Source: CAYVFC01 sp964450715
GTDB taxonomy: Bacteria > Myxococcota_A > Polyangia > Polyangiales > JAFGIB01
NCBI GenBank assembly: GCA_964450715.1
Contig: CAYVFC010000012.1
Location: 28,581-92,580, forward strand
Direction of reading: 5' to 3'
Length of the DNA: 64,000 nucleotides
Shown here: positions 1-15,076 of the stretch, piece after piece
Position numbering within the stretch: the stretch's first letter is position 1
How the letters are laid out: every line of letters begins with the position of its first letter
The notes under the pieces: generated by a model
Told to the model about the DNA's origin: nothing
The model's database searches: none
The model's input: the letters and a program-made list of their open reading frames with translations, nothing else
Program-made: the position numbers and the translations under genes

Positions 1-547
1 CCACCGCTACAGCCACTGTCATCCAGCCGGCCCGGCGGCGCGCCTCGGCCGCCAGCGCCGCGGCCAGCGCGGCCGTGAACAGCGGAGTCTCCAGACCGGA
101 GGAGGACCAGATCGCGAACGAGGGCGAGAGGTATAAAAGCAAAGGGGCGAAGCCGGCCAGCCAGACCCGGACCTGCGGAAGAACCGCGCGGGCGTAAGCG
201 AAGGCGAAAAAGAGCGCGCCCAGACCGCTGGCCAGCGAGAGCAGGTGGGAAGCGTCCTCCGCTTTCAGCCCCAGGGCCAGCCCCGCGGAGATCAGCAGCG
301 TCCACAGCAGATTGGTGTACCCCTCCACCCGCTCGCCCGGGTTGTAGACCAGGCCCTGGCCCTGCACCAGGTTGCGGGCGTAGCGATAGCTGATGAAGGC
401 GTCGTCGGCCTGCGGCGGCACCGTCCGCATATCCCAGGCAAACCAGGCGAGCGACGCGACCAGCAGCGCCCGGGGGAGCCAGACCGAAACCCGCCGCCAG
501 AGGACGCCCGCGGCCGACCCGCGCTTCACCGCTCCGGTCCCGTCCAT
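1..547 (-). CDS. Polytopic membrane glycosyltransferase-like protein (GT-C type), C-terminus off the window
   Basis: The minus strand is open from an ATG at 547 to the window edge, giving 182 residues with no stop. After a hydrophobic segment comes DDAFISYRYARNLVQGQG and then GERVEGYTN. An acidic DD pair in the first loop followed by 'YRYA-NL--G-GLVYNPGERVEGYTN' is the signature of integral-membrane GT-C fold glycosyltransferase-like proteins that use polyprenyl-linked sugars. Further hydrophobic stretches follow. It lies 24 nt downstream of the sulfatase lipoprotein gene on the same strand, so the two are probably co-transcribed; the ribosome site is weak (GGA about 5 nt before the ATG). The donor and acceptor cannot be told from the sequence. 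The family call is fairly sure; a glycosyltransferase activity is inference. Confidence 0.72.
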   Translation of the reverse strand, partial: MDGTGAVKRGSAAGVLWRRVSVWLPRALLVASLAWFAWDMRTVPPQADDAFISYRYARNLVQGQGLVYNPGERVEGYTNLLWTLLISAGLALGLKAEDASHLLSLASGLGALFFAFAYARAVLPQVRVWLAGFAPLLLYLSPSFAIWSSSGLETPLFTAALAAALAAEARRRAGWMTVAVAV

Positions 548-571
548 CGTTCCGATTGTAACAGGGGGGGG

Positions 572-3013
572 TTAGTGGAAATACCCCAGGTTCTTGAGCT
601 GCTTTCGCAGCTCGTCATCCATTTCCACCTTCTCCTGCTCCACTTTGCGCTTCTGCTTGCCCGCGCTCCCCCGCGAGCTCCAGCGCGCCTTGTCCGCGCA
701 GCCCTGAAACTGGCCGAGCAGCGCCCGCAGGTAGGCCAGGGTGATGGGTCTCTTCTTCTTCAGGTTGCTCTGGCAACCCGGATCGTCGTCCGTATCGTAG
801 AGATAGGTATTGATCGGTCCGCGCATGAGAAGCTTCCACTTCCCGCTCCACACCGCCTGCCGATCCCCCTGGTGTGAAGAGAAGCCGGCTTGCAGCGCGG
901 GCTGCTGTCGTCCCAGGGCCGCGGACAGCACCGACTTGCCCTCCAGGTAGTCGGGCGGCTCGAGCCCCATAGCGTCGAAGGTGGTGGGCACCATGCAGCT
1001 GTGGTCGTGGTTTTCGGCGATGCGCACCTTCCCGGAAATGGTCCCCTTCCAGATGAGCAGGAAGGGTACGTGGATGAGCTCCTGGTGGATCTGGTGGCCG
1101 TGGCCGACGCTGCCGTGGTCCCAGAACTCCTCGCCGTGGTCGGATACCGCCATGATCAGCGTATCCTCCATCAGCCCCAGGGCGTTCAGCCGTTCCAGGA
1201 ACTTGCCCAAATACTTGTCGTGGTAGCTGATCTCCCCATCGTACAGGGCGAGGATGCGCTCCTTGTCGCGCCCGGTGGGGTTGAACTTGCCCTTCTTGAT
1301 GTCCTCCAGGTGGTAAGCCGTCTTCCGCGGCTGCACCGGCCCGTGGTAGGGCTCCTTGTCGTACAGTTCCAGGAAGGCATCGGGCGGGGCGTAAGGCACG
1401 TGCGGATCGATGGTGTGGATGTAGGCGTAAAACCGCTTGTCTTTCACCTTTTCTATCCACTCGATCGCGTCTTTGAACACATACTCGGCGTCGGTCTTCT
1501 TGCCCTCGCGGATGTAGTTCGTGTAGCGGTCCCAGCCCCGCTCGAAGCCGAACTTGCCGGAGACGTAGCCGTTGGCGATGAAGGCGCCGGTGCTCACCGA
1601 GCGCTCTGCCATCTCCTCGGAAATCATCTTGACCTTGGCGGGCAGCTTGGCGCCCTCGGTCTGGATCTTGTGCGTGTCCGGATAGAGGCCGGTCAGCATG
1701 GTGGCGCAGGAGGGCTTGGTCCAGTCTTCCACCGCGCTAAAGCGCTCGAATAGCGCCCCCCTCTCGGCCAGCTGGTTGAAGGCCGGGCTGAGCACCCGGG
1801 TCTTGCCATTGAAGGGCGCGCAGTGGTCCGCGCGCAGGGTGTCGATCATGATCACGATCGTGTTCTTGGCCCTGGCGGCCGGCTCCACCACCGGCGCGGG
1901 CGAGGGCTCGACGTACAGCGCGGGCGAGAGCAGTGCCAGCCGCGCTCGGCTATCGGTGGAAGATGACACCCGCAGATCGAGCCGGACCACCTCGCCCGCC
2001 AGCGCTTTCATATCGACGCCGACCGGCGAGAAGGTGCCGGCCTGCGCGCCCGCCACCGTGCGGGACAGCAGTTTCGCCGGCTCCCGTCCGTCCGCCACGC
2101 CTTCGACCTGCAGGGTCAGGTCGGGGACGCTCTTTTCGCTCTTGTCCGGCACGATTCCGATCCGGAAACCGAGTAACGGTCCGGGCTCCGGTACCTGCAG
2201 CAGGTAGCTCAGCCGGGCGCCCCCGGGCAGCACCAGAGCGGATACCTTTTGCTCGCCCGATCCGATCTCCGCGGTGATGGCTGCCTGTCCCGCCGTCGTA
2301 CCGCTGCCGGCCGCCACCGCTCCCGCATCCGCCTCGGCCGCCGCCCCGGGCAGGATCTCGATGCTATCTACCCCGGCCGCTACCCTCTCGTCGCCCTCGC
2401 GGCTGGTGCGGTCCCAGCGCAAAAGCATGTAGTTCTCGCCCGCCCGGATCCGCTCCGCGGGCACCTCCGCCGTGTAAACTTCCCAGTCGGCGCGGTTCAG
2501 GTTCACCTTCTGCACGGGCTTGTCGTTGACGTAGAGCGAGAAGAAGCGAGCGCCGAAGCGCCTCGCCCGGAAACGGATCAGCAGGTCTTCGCTTCTCTCC
2601 CAGGGGAAGTAGACCCGGGCGCTGTCGCCGACCGCGTGGGTGTACAGCACCCCGTCCCGCTGCCGGTTTCGCCCCCAGCCCGTGCGCCATCCACCCAGAG
2701 TATACTTGTAGTAGTCGCTGGTGCCGAAATCGATCCGCAGGCCCGTGCCCCATAGATGGGCGAAGCTCAGATTCTCCAGCAAGTCGTAAGAAAGGAACTT
2801 TCCCTCCCAGGGGATGACCTCCGCCGGAGCCTTCTTCTTCTGCTCTTTCTCCTCGCCCAGCAGCACCTTGAGGATCGGCTTGTCCGCCTCGGCGCTCGGG
2901 GTTCCGCTGTTGGCCTTTTCTCCCCCGCAAGAAGCCAGCAACGAGACCATGGGCCCGGACAGAACCGGGGTGATGGCCAGCAACCTGAGCAGCTTTCTAC
3001 GTTCCTCGTCCAC
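572..3013 (-). CDS. Sulfatase/alkaline phosphatase-superfamily lipoprotein
   Basis: 813 residues, GTG start. The N-terminus (ERRKLLRLLAITPVLSG...LLASC) is a signal peptide with a lipobox ending at Cys29, so the protein is predicted to be lipidated and exported; the paired arginines leave Tat export open. Residues about 30-380 form an acidic, beta-rich region of unknown role. The catalytic domain begins near residue 384: NTIVIMIDTLRADH gives the metal-binding Asp391, and TKPSCATMLTG places Thr432 where classical sulfatases have the formylglycine Cys/Ser. Later motifs include HTIDPHVPY and AVSDHGEEFWDH. With Thr as nucleophile this is more likely a phospho- or phosphonate-ester hydrolase or phosphoglycerol-transferase relative than a formylglycine sulfatase (inference from family knowledge). 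The glycosyltransferase-like gene follows after 24 nt, suggesting envelope glycan work. Confidence 0.85.
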   Translation of the reverse strand: MDEERRKLLRLLAITPVLSGPMVSLLASCGGEKANSGTPSAEADKPILKVLLGEEKEQKKKAPAEVIPWEGKFLSYDLLENLSFAHLWGTGLRIDFGTSDYYKYTLGGWRTGWGRNRQRDGVLYTHAVGDSARVYFPWERSEDLLIRFRARRFGARFFSLYVNDKPVQKVNLNRADWEVYTAEVPAERIRAGENYMLLRWDRTSREGDERVAAGVDSIEILPGAAAEADAGAVAAGSGTTAGQAAITAEIGSGEQKVSALVLPGGARLSYLLQVPEPGPLLGFRIGIVPDKSEKSVPDLTLQVEGVADGREPAKLLSRTVAGAQAGTFSPVGVDMKALAGEVVRLDLRVSSSTDSRARLALLSPALYVEPSPAPVVEPAARAKNTIVIMIDTLRADHCAPFNGKTRVLSPAFNQLAERGALFERFSAVEDWTKPSCATMLTGLYPDTHKIQTEGAKLPAKVKMISEEMAERSVSTGAFIANGYVSGKFGFERGWDRYTNYIREGKKTDAEYVFKDAIEWIEKVKDKRFYAYIHTIDPHVPYAPPDAFLELYDKEPYHGPVQPRKTAYHLEDIKKGKFNPTGRDKERILALYDGEISYHDKYLGKFLERLNALGLMEDTLIMAVSDHGEEFWDHGSVGHGHQIHQELIHVPFLLIWKGTISGKVRIAENHDHSCMVPTTFDAMGLEPPDYLEGKSVLSAALGRQQPALQAGFSSHQGDRQAVWSGKWKLLMRGPINTYLYDTDDDPGCQSNLKKKRPITLAYLRALLGQFQGCADKARWSSRGSAGKQKRKVEQEKVEMDDELRKQLKNLGYFH

Positions 3014-3426
3014 CTTGCTCTCGCTTTCCGAGCCGGCCGGGTCGTCGGGCCGCCGGGGAGACCTCCGGGCGATCTCCGATTCCGTCCGTATGAATACGAC
3101 AGCGGCTGCTCGACCTCAACCGCCGCCGTTCGACACACGCTGGCATACATGGCGTCTGGCCGGCAAAAAATCAAGCTCGCTGGCGGCCTTTTCCGGTGCC
3201 CGTGCACGCTTACCGTGTCCCTGCCATAGCCTCTATCGGGATCCGGGCGTCGCGCGATCGGAGGATACGGGTCAAGTACTGGTTGCCCGCGCGGCGGGAA
3301 AGGTGTAGCAAGTAGGCCCGGTTGAAGCAGGGCGCCGCGACCATGCCGCCGGGAAGCCGCGCCGCGGGAACGGACCGGCGGATAAGGACGGCGCGCGGGT
3401 CGCGCGGCGCCGGAGCACGAGCCGGA
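3014..3426. other. Divergent intergenic region, sulfatase lipoprotein / carA
   Basis: These 413 bases separate the divergent sulfatase and carA genes and must hold both promoters. Open frames here are GC-driven and show no recognisable protein. I see no convincing -35/-10 pair, riboswitch or long hairpin. A short GGAG at 3412-3415 serves as the carA ribosome site. Confidence 0.4.
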
Positions 3427-4566
3427 ATGCATCATCGCAAGAAGTCCGTACTGGCGCTGGAAGACGGATCAATTTACAGGGGGTATTCTTTCTCGGCGGA
3501 AGGCCTGGCCGGCGGCGAGGTGGTCTTCAACACCAGCATGACCGGTTACCAGGAGATCCTCACCGATCCCTCCTACCGCGGGCAGATCATCACCATGACC
3601 TACCCGCTGATCGGAAACACCGGGATCAACCCCCAGGACGTGGAGTCCTCGCGGGTACAGGTGGCTGGATTTATCGTCAAGGAGCTCTCGGGCATCCCTA
3701 GCAACTGGCGCAACAGCGGGGATCTGGAGAGCTACCTCGCCGCGCAGGGCGTGCCGGGGCTGTACGGCATCGACACCCGGGCGCTGGTGCGCAAGCTGCG
3801 CAGCGGCGGAGTGCTGCGCGGGGTCATCTCCTCGGGCGCAGAGAGCGAGCAAGAGCTGGTGCAGCGGGCGCGGGAGGTCCCGGGCTTCGAGTCGCGCGAC
3901 CTGGTCGGAGAGGTGACGGCCAAAGAGCCCTATCTCTGGGAGCAGGGCGAGCTGCACGTCCCGCCCCCCGAGGGCACCGCACCGATACCGCCCGAGCGCT
4001 CGGTGGTGGTCTACGACTTCGGGGTCAAGCACAACATCCTGCGCATGTTGGTAAGCCGTGGCTGCCGGGTGCAGGTGGTACCGGCCCGCACGCCGGCGGC
4101 AGAGGTGCTGGGCCGAAAGCCAGATGGCGTGCTGCTCTCCAACGGCCCGGGCGACCCGGCGGCGGTTCCCTATGCGGCCGAGATCGCGCGCGAGCTGCTG
4201 GGAAAGGTACCGGTCATGGGCATCTGCCTGGGCCACCAGATCCTGGCGCTGGCCCTGGGCGGGCAGACCTTCAAGCTCAAGTTCGGGCACCGGGGCGGCA
4301 ATCAGCCGGTGATGGACCGGGCTACGGGCAAGGTCGAGATCACCTCGCAGAACCACGGCTACGCCGTGAACATGGAGTCGCTGTCGGGCAAGCCGGTCAC
4401 CGTCTCGCACGTCAACCTCAACGACCAGACCGTAGAGGGGATGTGGTCCCAGCAGCTCGATTTCTTCTCCGTCCAGTACCATCCCGAGGCCTCGCCCGGC
4501 CCGCACGACGCGGCCTACCTGTTCACGCGTTTCCTCGACCGACTCGGGGCCGGAGGTCGCGGCTGA
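3427..4566 (+). CDS. carA: Carbamoyl-phosphate synthase small (glutaminase) subunit
   Basis: 379 residues, the usual CarA length. It hydrolyses glutamine and passes ammonia to CarB for carbamoyl phosphate, the precursor of pyrimidines and arginine. The N-terminal domain opens with ALEDGSIYRGYSF and FNTSMTGYQEILTDPSY. The C-terminal class I amidotransferase carries the nucleophile in GICLGHQ and the His/Glu pair in QYHPEASPGP. An in-frame start at 3322 would add 35 Arg/Gly-rich residues with no CarA similarity, so I chose the ATG at 3427, which has GGAG 11 nt upstream. The stop is 3 nt before carB copy 1, so the two are surely co-transcribed. It is the only carA in the window and stands before two carB genes. 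Confidence 0.97.
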   Translation: MHHRKKSVLALEDGSIYRGYSFSAEGLAGGEVVFNTSMTGYQEILTDPSYRGQIITMTYPLIGNTGINPQDVESSRVQVAGFIVKELSGIPSNWRNSGDLESYLAAQGVPGLYGIDTRALVRKLRSGGVLRGVISSGAESEQELVQRAREVPGFESRDLVGEVTAKEPYLWEQGELHVPPPEGTAPIPPERSVVVYDFGVKHNILRMLVSRGCRVQVVPARTPAAEVLGRKPDGVLLSNGPGDPAAVPYAAEIARELLGKVPVMGICLGHQILALALGGQTFKLKFGHRGGNQPVMDRATGKVEITSQNHGYAVNMESLSGKPVTVSHVNLNDQTVEGMWSQQLDFFSVQYHPEASPGPHDAAYLFTRFLDRLGAGGRG

Positions 4567-4569
4567 GCC

Positions 4570-7875
<3,306 letters not shown>

Positions 7876-7928
7876 CGAACGGATCGCGACGGCTTCCGAG
7901 CCCGCGCGACAGAAAACCAGGGGAAGAT

Positions 7929-11129
<3,201 letters not shown>

Positions 11130-11149
11130 CCGTCGTCCGAGGAGTCGTG

Positions 11150-12724
11150 ATGAGCAAGCAGACCGGTCCCGAGCACCGCGCCCGTTTGGAGCTGGAGGTT
11201 CTGCACAAGATATCCCGCGCTATGGTGCAGCAGCAGGACGTGACCGGGCTGTTGGGAGACGTTCTGGCCATCATGGAAAGGGAGATGGGGCTGCTGCGGG
11301 GCACGCTCACCCTGCGCCGCCCGGACAGCGACATCTTCGTCATCGAGGCCTCGCGCGGGCTGAGCGGCGAGGAGCGGCGGCGCGGGCAGTACGCTCTGGG
11401 CGAGGGGGTGACGGGAGCGGTGGCCAAGAGCGGAAAACCGGCCATGGTCACCGACCTGTACCGCGACCCGCGCTTCCTCAACCGCACCAAGACCCGCCGT
11501 AAATCCTCGGTGGCCTTTCTCTGCGCGCCCATCATCCACAACCGGCGAGTGATCGGCACCATCAGCATCGACCGGCCGGCGGCGGACCAGGCCGAGCTCG
11601 AACGCGATCTCATGTTCCTGCAGCTGCTCGGCGACGTGCTGGCCGAGGGGGTGGCCGCCAAGCAGGCGCAGATCGAGGAGCGCGAGAGCCTGATGGCGGA
11701 GAACCGGCGGCTCAGGCGCCGGCTGGACATCCAGTTCCATCCCGACAACATCGTGGGCAACTGCTCGAGCATGCGGCTGGTCTACGAGCAGATGGCGCAG
11801 GTGGCCGGCAGCAACGCCAACGTGCTCATCCGCGGCGAATCGGGCACCGGCAAGGAGCTGGTAGCCAACGCCATCCATCACCGCAGCCCGCGCAAGCCGC
11901 GGCCCTTCATCAGCGTCAACTGCGCGGCGCTGCCCGAGACGCTGATCGAGAGCGAGCTGTTCGGCCACGAGAAGGGGGCTTTCACCGGCGCCTCGCAGCA
12001 GCGCAAGGGGCGCTTCGAGCAGGCCGACACCGGCACCCTGTTCCTGGACGAGATCGGCGACGTCTCGCCCGCGGTGCAGGTACGGCTGCTGCGCGTGCTG
12101 CAGGAGCGGACCTTCGAACGGGTAGGGGGGGAGAAAACCGTCAAGGTCGACGTCCGCATCATCGCCGCCACCGGCACCAACCTGGAGGAGGCGGTCAAGA
12201 GCGGGCGTTTTCGTGAGGATCTCTACTACCGGCTCAACGTCTTTCCCATCCACCTGCCGCCGTTGCGCGAGCGCCGGCCCGACATCATGCTGCTTTCGGA
12301 CCACTTCATCCAGCGCTACAACCAGGACTACGGCAAGAACGTACGGCGCATCTCCACCGCGGCCATCAACATGATGATGTCCTACCACTGGCCGGGAAAC
12401 GTACGGGAGCTGGAGAACTGCATCGAGCGCTCGGTGCTGATGAGCACCGACGACGTCATCCACGGCTACAACCTGCCGCCGTCGCTGCAGAGCAGCGAGC
12501 ATACCAATACGGCGCTGCTGCCGGCCGAGGGCGCCAGCCTCAATGACCTGATCGAGTCCTACGAGCGAGAGGTGATCATCGACGCCCTGAAGAAGAACCG
12601 GGGCAATGCCGCTGCCGCTTCCCGGCTGCTCAGGACCACGGAGCGAATCATCAACTACCGCATCAAGAAGCTGGGCATCGATCCGCGCCAGTATCGCTGG
12701 ATGAGCGAGGAGACGGAGGGTTGA
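11150..12724 (+). CDS. NifA-like sigma-54-dependent activator (GAF-AAA+-Fis HTH)
   Basis: 524 residues. Order of domains: a GAF sensor domain (about 15-180), a sigma-54 AAA+ domain (about 203-435) and a Fis-type helix-turn-helix (about 483-520). Walker A is GESGTGKE near 228, the sigma-54 contact loop is GAFTGA near 277, and Walker B is GTLFLDEIG near 293. The helix-turn-helix GNAAAASRLLRTTERIINY is close to that of NifA. I chose the ATG at 11150 over a GTG one codon earlier because GGAG at 11141-11144 is spaced correctly only for it. It follows carB copy 2 by 20 nt on the same strand. There are no nif genes in the window, so its targets are unknown; nitrogen control is a reasonable inference. 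There is no response-regulator receiver domain. Confidence 0.9.
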   Translation: MSKQTGPEHRARLELEVLHKISRAMVQQQDVTGLLGDVLAIMEREMGLLRGTLTLRRPDSDIFVIEASRGLSGEERRRGQYALGEGVTGAVAKSGKPAMVTDLYRDPRFLNRTKTRRKSSVAFLCAPIIHNRRVIGTISIDRPAADQAELERDLMFLQLLGDVLAEGVAAKQAQIEERESLMAENRRLRRRLDIQFHPDNIVGNCSSMRLVYEQMAQVAGSNANVLIRGESGTGKELVANAIHHRSPRKPRPFISVNCAALPETLIESELFGHEKGAFTGASQQRKGRFEQADTGTLFLDEIGDVSPAVQVRLLRVLQERTFERVGGEKTVKVDVRIIAATGTNLEEAVKSGRFREDLYYRLNVFPIHLPPLRERRPDIMLLSDHFIQRYNQDYGKNVRRISTAAINMMMSYHWPGNVRELENCIERSVLMSTDDVIHGYNLPPSLQSSEHTNTALLPAEGASLNDLIESYEREVIIDALKKNRGNAAAASRLLRTTERIINYRIKKLGIDPRQYRWMSEETEG

Positions 12725-12756
12725 AAAGCGCCCCACTTTGCTAGTATGAGCGCCTG

Positions 12757-13311
12757 ATGGGGCGCTACCGGGCGCGCGATCTGCTGTCGGTACCGGGGCT
12801 GCTGAGCCTGTCGCGGCTGCCGCTGGCCGCCCTGTTTCCGGCGGTGGTGGACCACCCGCTGGCGGCCATCTCCGTGCTGGCGGTCACCGGGCTGACCGAC
12901 GTGGCGGACGGCTGGTACGCGCGCCGCTTCGGCCGGGCCACGCCCACCGGCGCGGTGGTCGATCCGCTCACCGACAAGCTCTTCGTGGGAACGGTGGCGG
13001 TGACCTTCCTGCTGACCGGGCGTTTCGATCTTCTACAGCTGCTGCTGCTCACCACGCGCGAGATCGGCGAGCTGCCGCTGCTCGGCTGGTGGACGGTGAG
13101 CCGCTCCCAGCGCCGCCGGCGCGCCGCCCGGCCCCGCCCCAACCTGCCCGGCAAGCTCGCCACCACCCTGCAGTTCATCACCATCGTATCCGTGCTATTG
13201 AGATACCGGTACAGCGACCTGTTGCTGATCGCGACCGCCATGACCGGTTCGTGGGCGGCCGCCCTGTACTGGATCCGCCACCTGTCCGCCGCTCGCGCCG
13301 AGACGGCATGA
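12757..13311 (+). CDS. CDP-alcohol phosphatidyltransferase family membrane protein
   Basis: 184 residues with several hydrophobic segments. The family signature D-x2-DG-x2-AR-x8-G-x3-D-x3-D is complete, beginning DVADGWYARR at residue 48 and ending with the DPLTD aspartates. Such enzymes transfer a phosphatidyl group from CDP-diacylglycerol to an alcohol such as glycerol 3-phosphate or inositol. The substrate is not evident; the size fits a PgsA-like enzyme. It starts 32 nt after the activator gene and is followed 16 nt later by the acyl-CoA ligase, which suggests a lipid-related transcription unit. Confidence 0.88.
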   Translation: MGRYRARDLLSVPGLLSLSRLPLAALFPAVVDHPLAAISVLAVTGLTDVADGWYARRFGRATPTGAVVDPLTDKLFVGTVAVTFLLTGRFDLLQLLLLTTREIGELPLLGWWTVSRSQRRRRAARPRPNLPGKLATTLQFITIVSVLLRYRYSDLLLIATAMTGSWAAALYWIRHLSAARAETA

Positions 13312-13327
13312 CCAGAAGGAGCCGCGC

Positions 13328-14974
13328 TTGAAGACAACCCGCATCATTCCCCGAACCCCGTCGGCCTACCCTTACCCGCTGCTGATCAAGCAGCTGCTGC
13401 ACACCCCCATCCTCTACGCGCCGGACCAGGAGATCGTACACCGCGATCTAGAGCGCCTCCGCTACCGCGACCTCTATGCCCGTATCAACCGCCTGGCCTC
13501 GGCCCTGAGCCGGTGGGGCATCGGCCCCGGCGACACGGTAGCGGTGCTGGACTGGGACTCGCACCGTTACCTCGAGTGCTTCTATGCCGTACCCATGCTG
13601 GGCGCCATCCTGCACACGGTGAACGTGCGGCTGTCGCCCGAGCAGATCGTGCAGACCATGAACCACGCCGGCGACGACCTGGTGCTCATCAACCAGGACT
13701 TCGCCTCGCTGCTCGACGGCAAGACCGACCGCCTAACCGCCGTGAAGGGGTACGTCCTGCTGCAGGACGGGCCGCAACAGGATACGGGCTCGCTGCCCAT
13801 CACGGCCGAGTACGAGCAGATGCTGTCCGAGGCCGACGATCATTTCGACTTCCCCGAGTTCGACGAGGACTCGCAGGCCACCATCTTCTACACCACCGGC
13901 ACCACCGGCGACCCCAAGGGGGTCTACTTCAGCCATCGCCAGCTGGTCATCCACACCCTGGCCCACGCCATGGCCCTGAGCTGCTATCGCCAGTCGCCGC
14001 TCCGGTCGGGCGACGTGTACATGCCGCTCACCCCCATGTTCCACGTGCACGCCTGGGGCATCCCCTACGTGGCCTCCCTGCTCGGCGTCAAGCAGGTCTA
14101 CCCGGGCCGCTACGAGCCCGAGCGGCTGCTGCGGCTGGTCGAGAAGGAGCGGGTGACCTTCTCCCACTGCGTGCCGACCATCCTGCGCATGATCCTGGAC
14201 CACCCGCTGGCCCGGCAGATCGACCTGAGCCGCTGGACGGTCAATATCGGGGGCTCGGCGCTCTCCCGCGGACTGGCCGAGGAGGCGTCCGAGCTCGGCA
14301 TCCGCATCTTCGCCGGCTACGGCATGTCCGAGACCTGCCCCATCCTCACCGTGGCCAACCTCAAGCCCCACATGCTCGACTGGCCGCTCGGGCGCAGACT
14401 GGAGGTGGCGCGAAAGACGGGTACACCGGTGCCGCTGGTGAACCTAAGGCTCGTCGACAGCCAGGGCGAGAAGGTACCCGCCGACGGCCAGTCGCAGGGA
14501 GAGATCACCGTCCGTACGCCGTGGTTGACCCAGGGCTACTACCGGAACCCGGAAGCCTCCGAGCAGCTCTGGCGGGACGGCTGGCTGCACACCGGCGACG
14601 TAGCCACCATGGACGAAGAGGGCTACATCCAGATCCGGGACCGGCTCAAGGACGTGATCAAGAGCGGGGGCGAGTGGATCTCCTCGCTGGAGCTGGAGAG
14701 CCTGCTGAGCCAGCACCCGGCCGTGGCCGAGGTGGCCGTGGTAGGCGTCCCGGACGAGAAATGGGGCGAGCGCCCGTGGGCGCTGGTCGTGCTCAAGCCG
14801 GAGAGCGCCGCCGCCTTTCGTGCCGAGGATCTGCGCGAATTCCTGCAGCAGCGAGTGGCCGACGGGACGCTGTCCAAGTGGGCCATCCCGGAGCGTATCG
14901 ACGTCACCGACGCCATCCCCAAGACCAGCGTGGGTAAGATCGACAAGCGGGCGATTCGCTCCTCGCTCGTGTAG
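13328..14974 (+). CDS. Fatty-acyl-CoA synthetase (AMP-forming)
   Basis: 548 residues, of the size and motif set of medium/long-chain acyl-CoA ligases of the AlkK/FadD type. Visible are the AMP/ATP loop YTTGTTGDPKGVYFSH, the adenine-site motif AGYGMSETCP, the hinge LHTGDVATMDEEGYIQI-RDRLKD, and a C-terminal GKIDKR carrying the catalytic lysine. It activates a fatty acid to its CoA thioester through an acyl-adenylate in the cytoplasm. The start is a TTG at 13328: GGAG at 13318-13321 is 6 nt upstream and no ATG nearby would keep the conserved N-terminus. The stop codon's last base is the first base of a perfect 27-bp inverted repeat. Confidence 0.93.
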   Translation: MKTTRIIPRTPSAYPYPLLIKQLLHTPILYAPDQEIVHRDLERLRYRDLYARINRLASALSRWGIGPGDTVAVLDWDSHRYLECFYAVPMLGAILHTVNVRLSPEQIVQTMNHAGDDLVLINQDFASLLDGKTDRLTAVKGYVLLQDGPQQDTGSLPITAEYEQMLSEADDHFDFPEFDEDSQATIFYTTGTTGDPKGVYFSHRQLVIHTLAHAMALSCYRQSPLRSGDVYMPLTPMFHVHAWGIPYVASLLGVKQVYPGRYEPERLLRLVEKERVTFSHCVPTILRMILDHPLARQIDLSRWTVNIGGSALSRGLAEEASELGIRIFAGYGMSETCPILTVANLKPHMLDWPLGRRLEVARKTGTPVPLVNLRLVDSQGEKVPADGQSQGEITVRTPWLTQGYYRNPEASEQLWRDGWLHTGDVATMDEEGYIQIRDRLKDVIKSGGEWISSLELESLLSQHPAVAEVAVVGVPDEKWGERPWALVVLKPESAAAFRAEDLREFLQQRVADGTLSKWAIPERIDVTDAIPKTSVGKIDKRAIRSSLV

Positions 14975-15076
14975 GCGTCGCGCTTCTCGTTTTCGCCCGT
15001 TTTTCCCCGGCGGACACGGTTCGGCCGCCAAAAGGACTGGCGAACGGTAACGGGCGAAAACGAGAAGCGCGACGCC
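14974..15076. repeat. Perfect 27-bp inverted repeat with 49-nt spacer
   Basis: The left arm (14974-15000) begins GGCGTCGCGCTTCTCGTTTT and the right arm (15050-15076) is its exact reverse complement over 27 bases. The spacer contains a smaller GGCGG/CCGCC palindrome. The left arm starts on the last base of the acyl-CoA ligase stop codon. It may act as a transcription terminator or mRNA 3'-end stabiliser, though no T-run follows, or it may be a miniature mobile element. Confidence 0.8.

Noticed and set aside
13513..14937. 474-codon plus-strand frame inside the acyl-CoA ligase
   Set aside because: It is in another reading frame of a strongly conserved gene and is Arg/Pro/Gly/Ala-rich without motifs.
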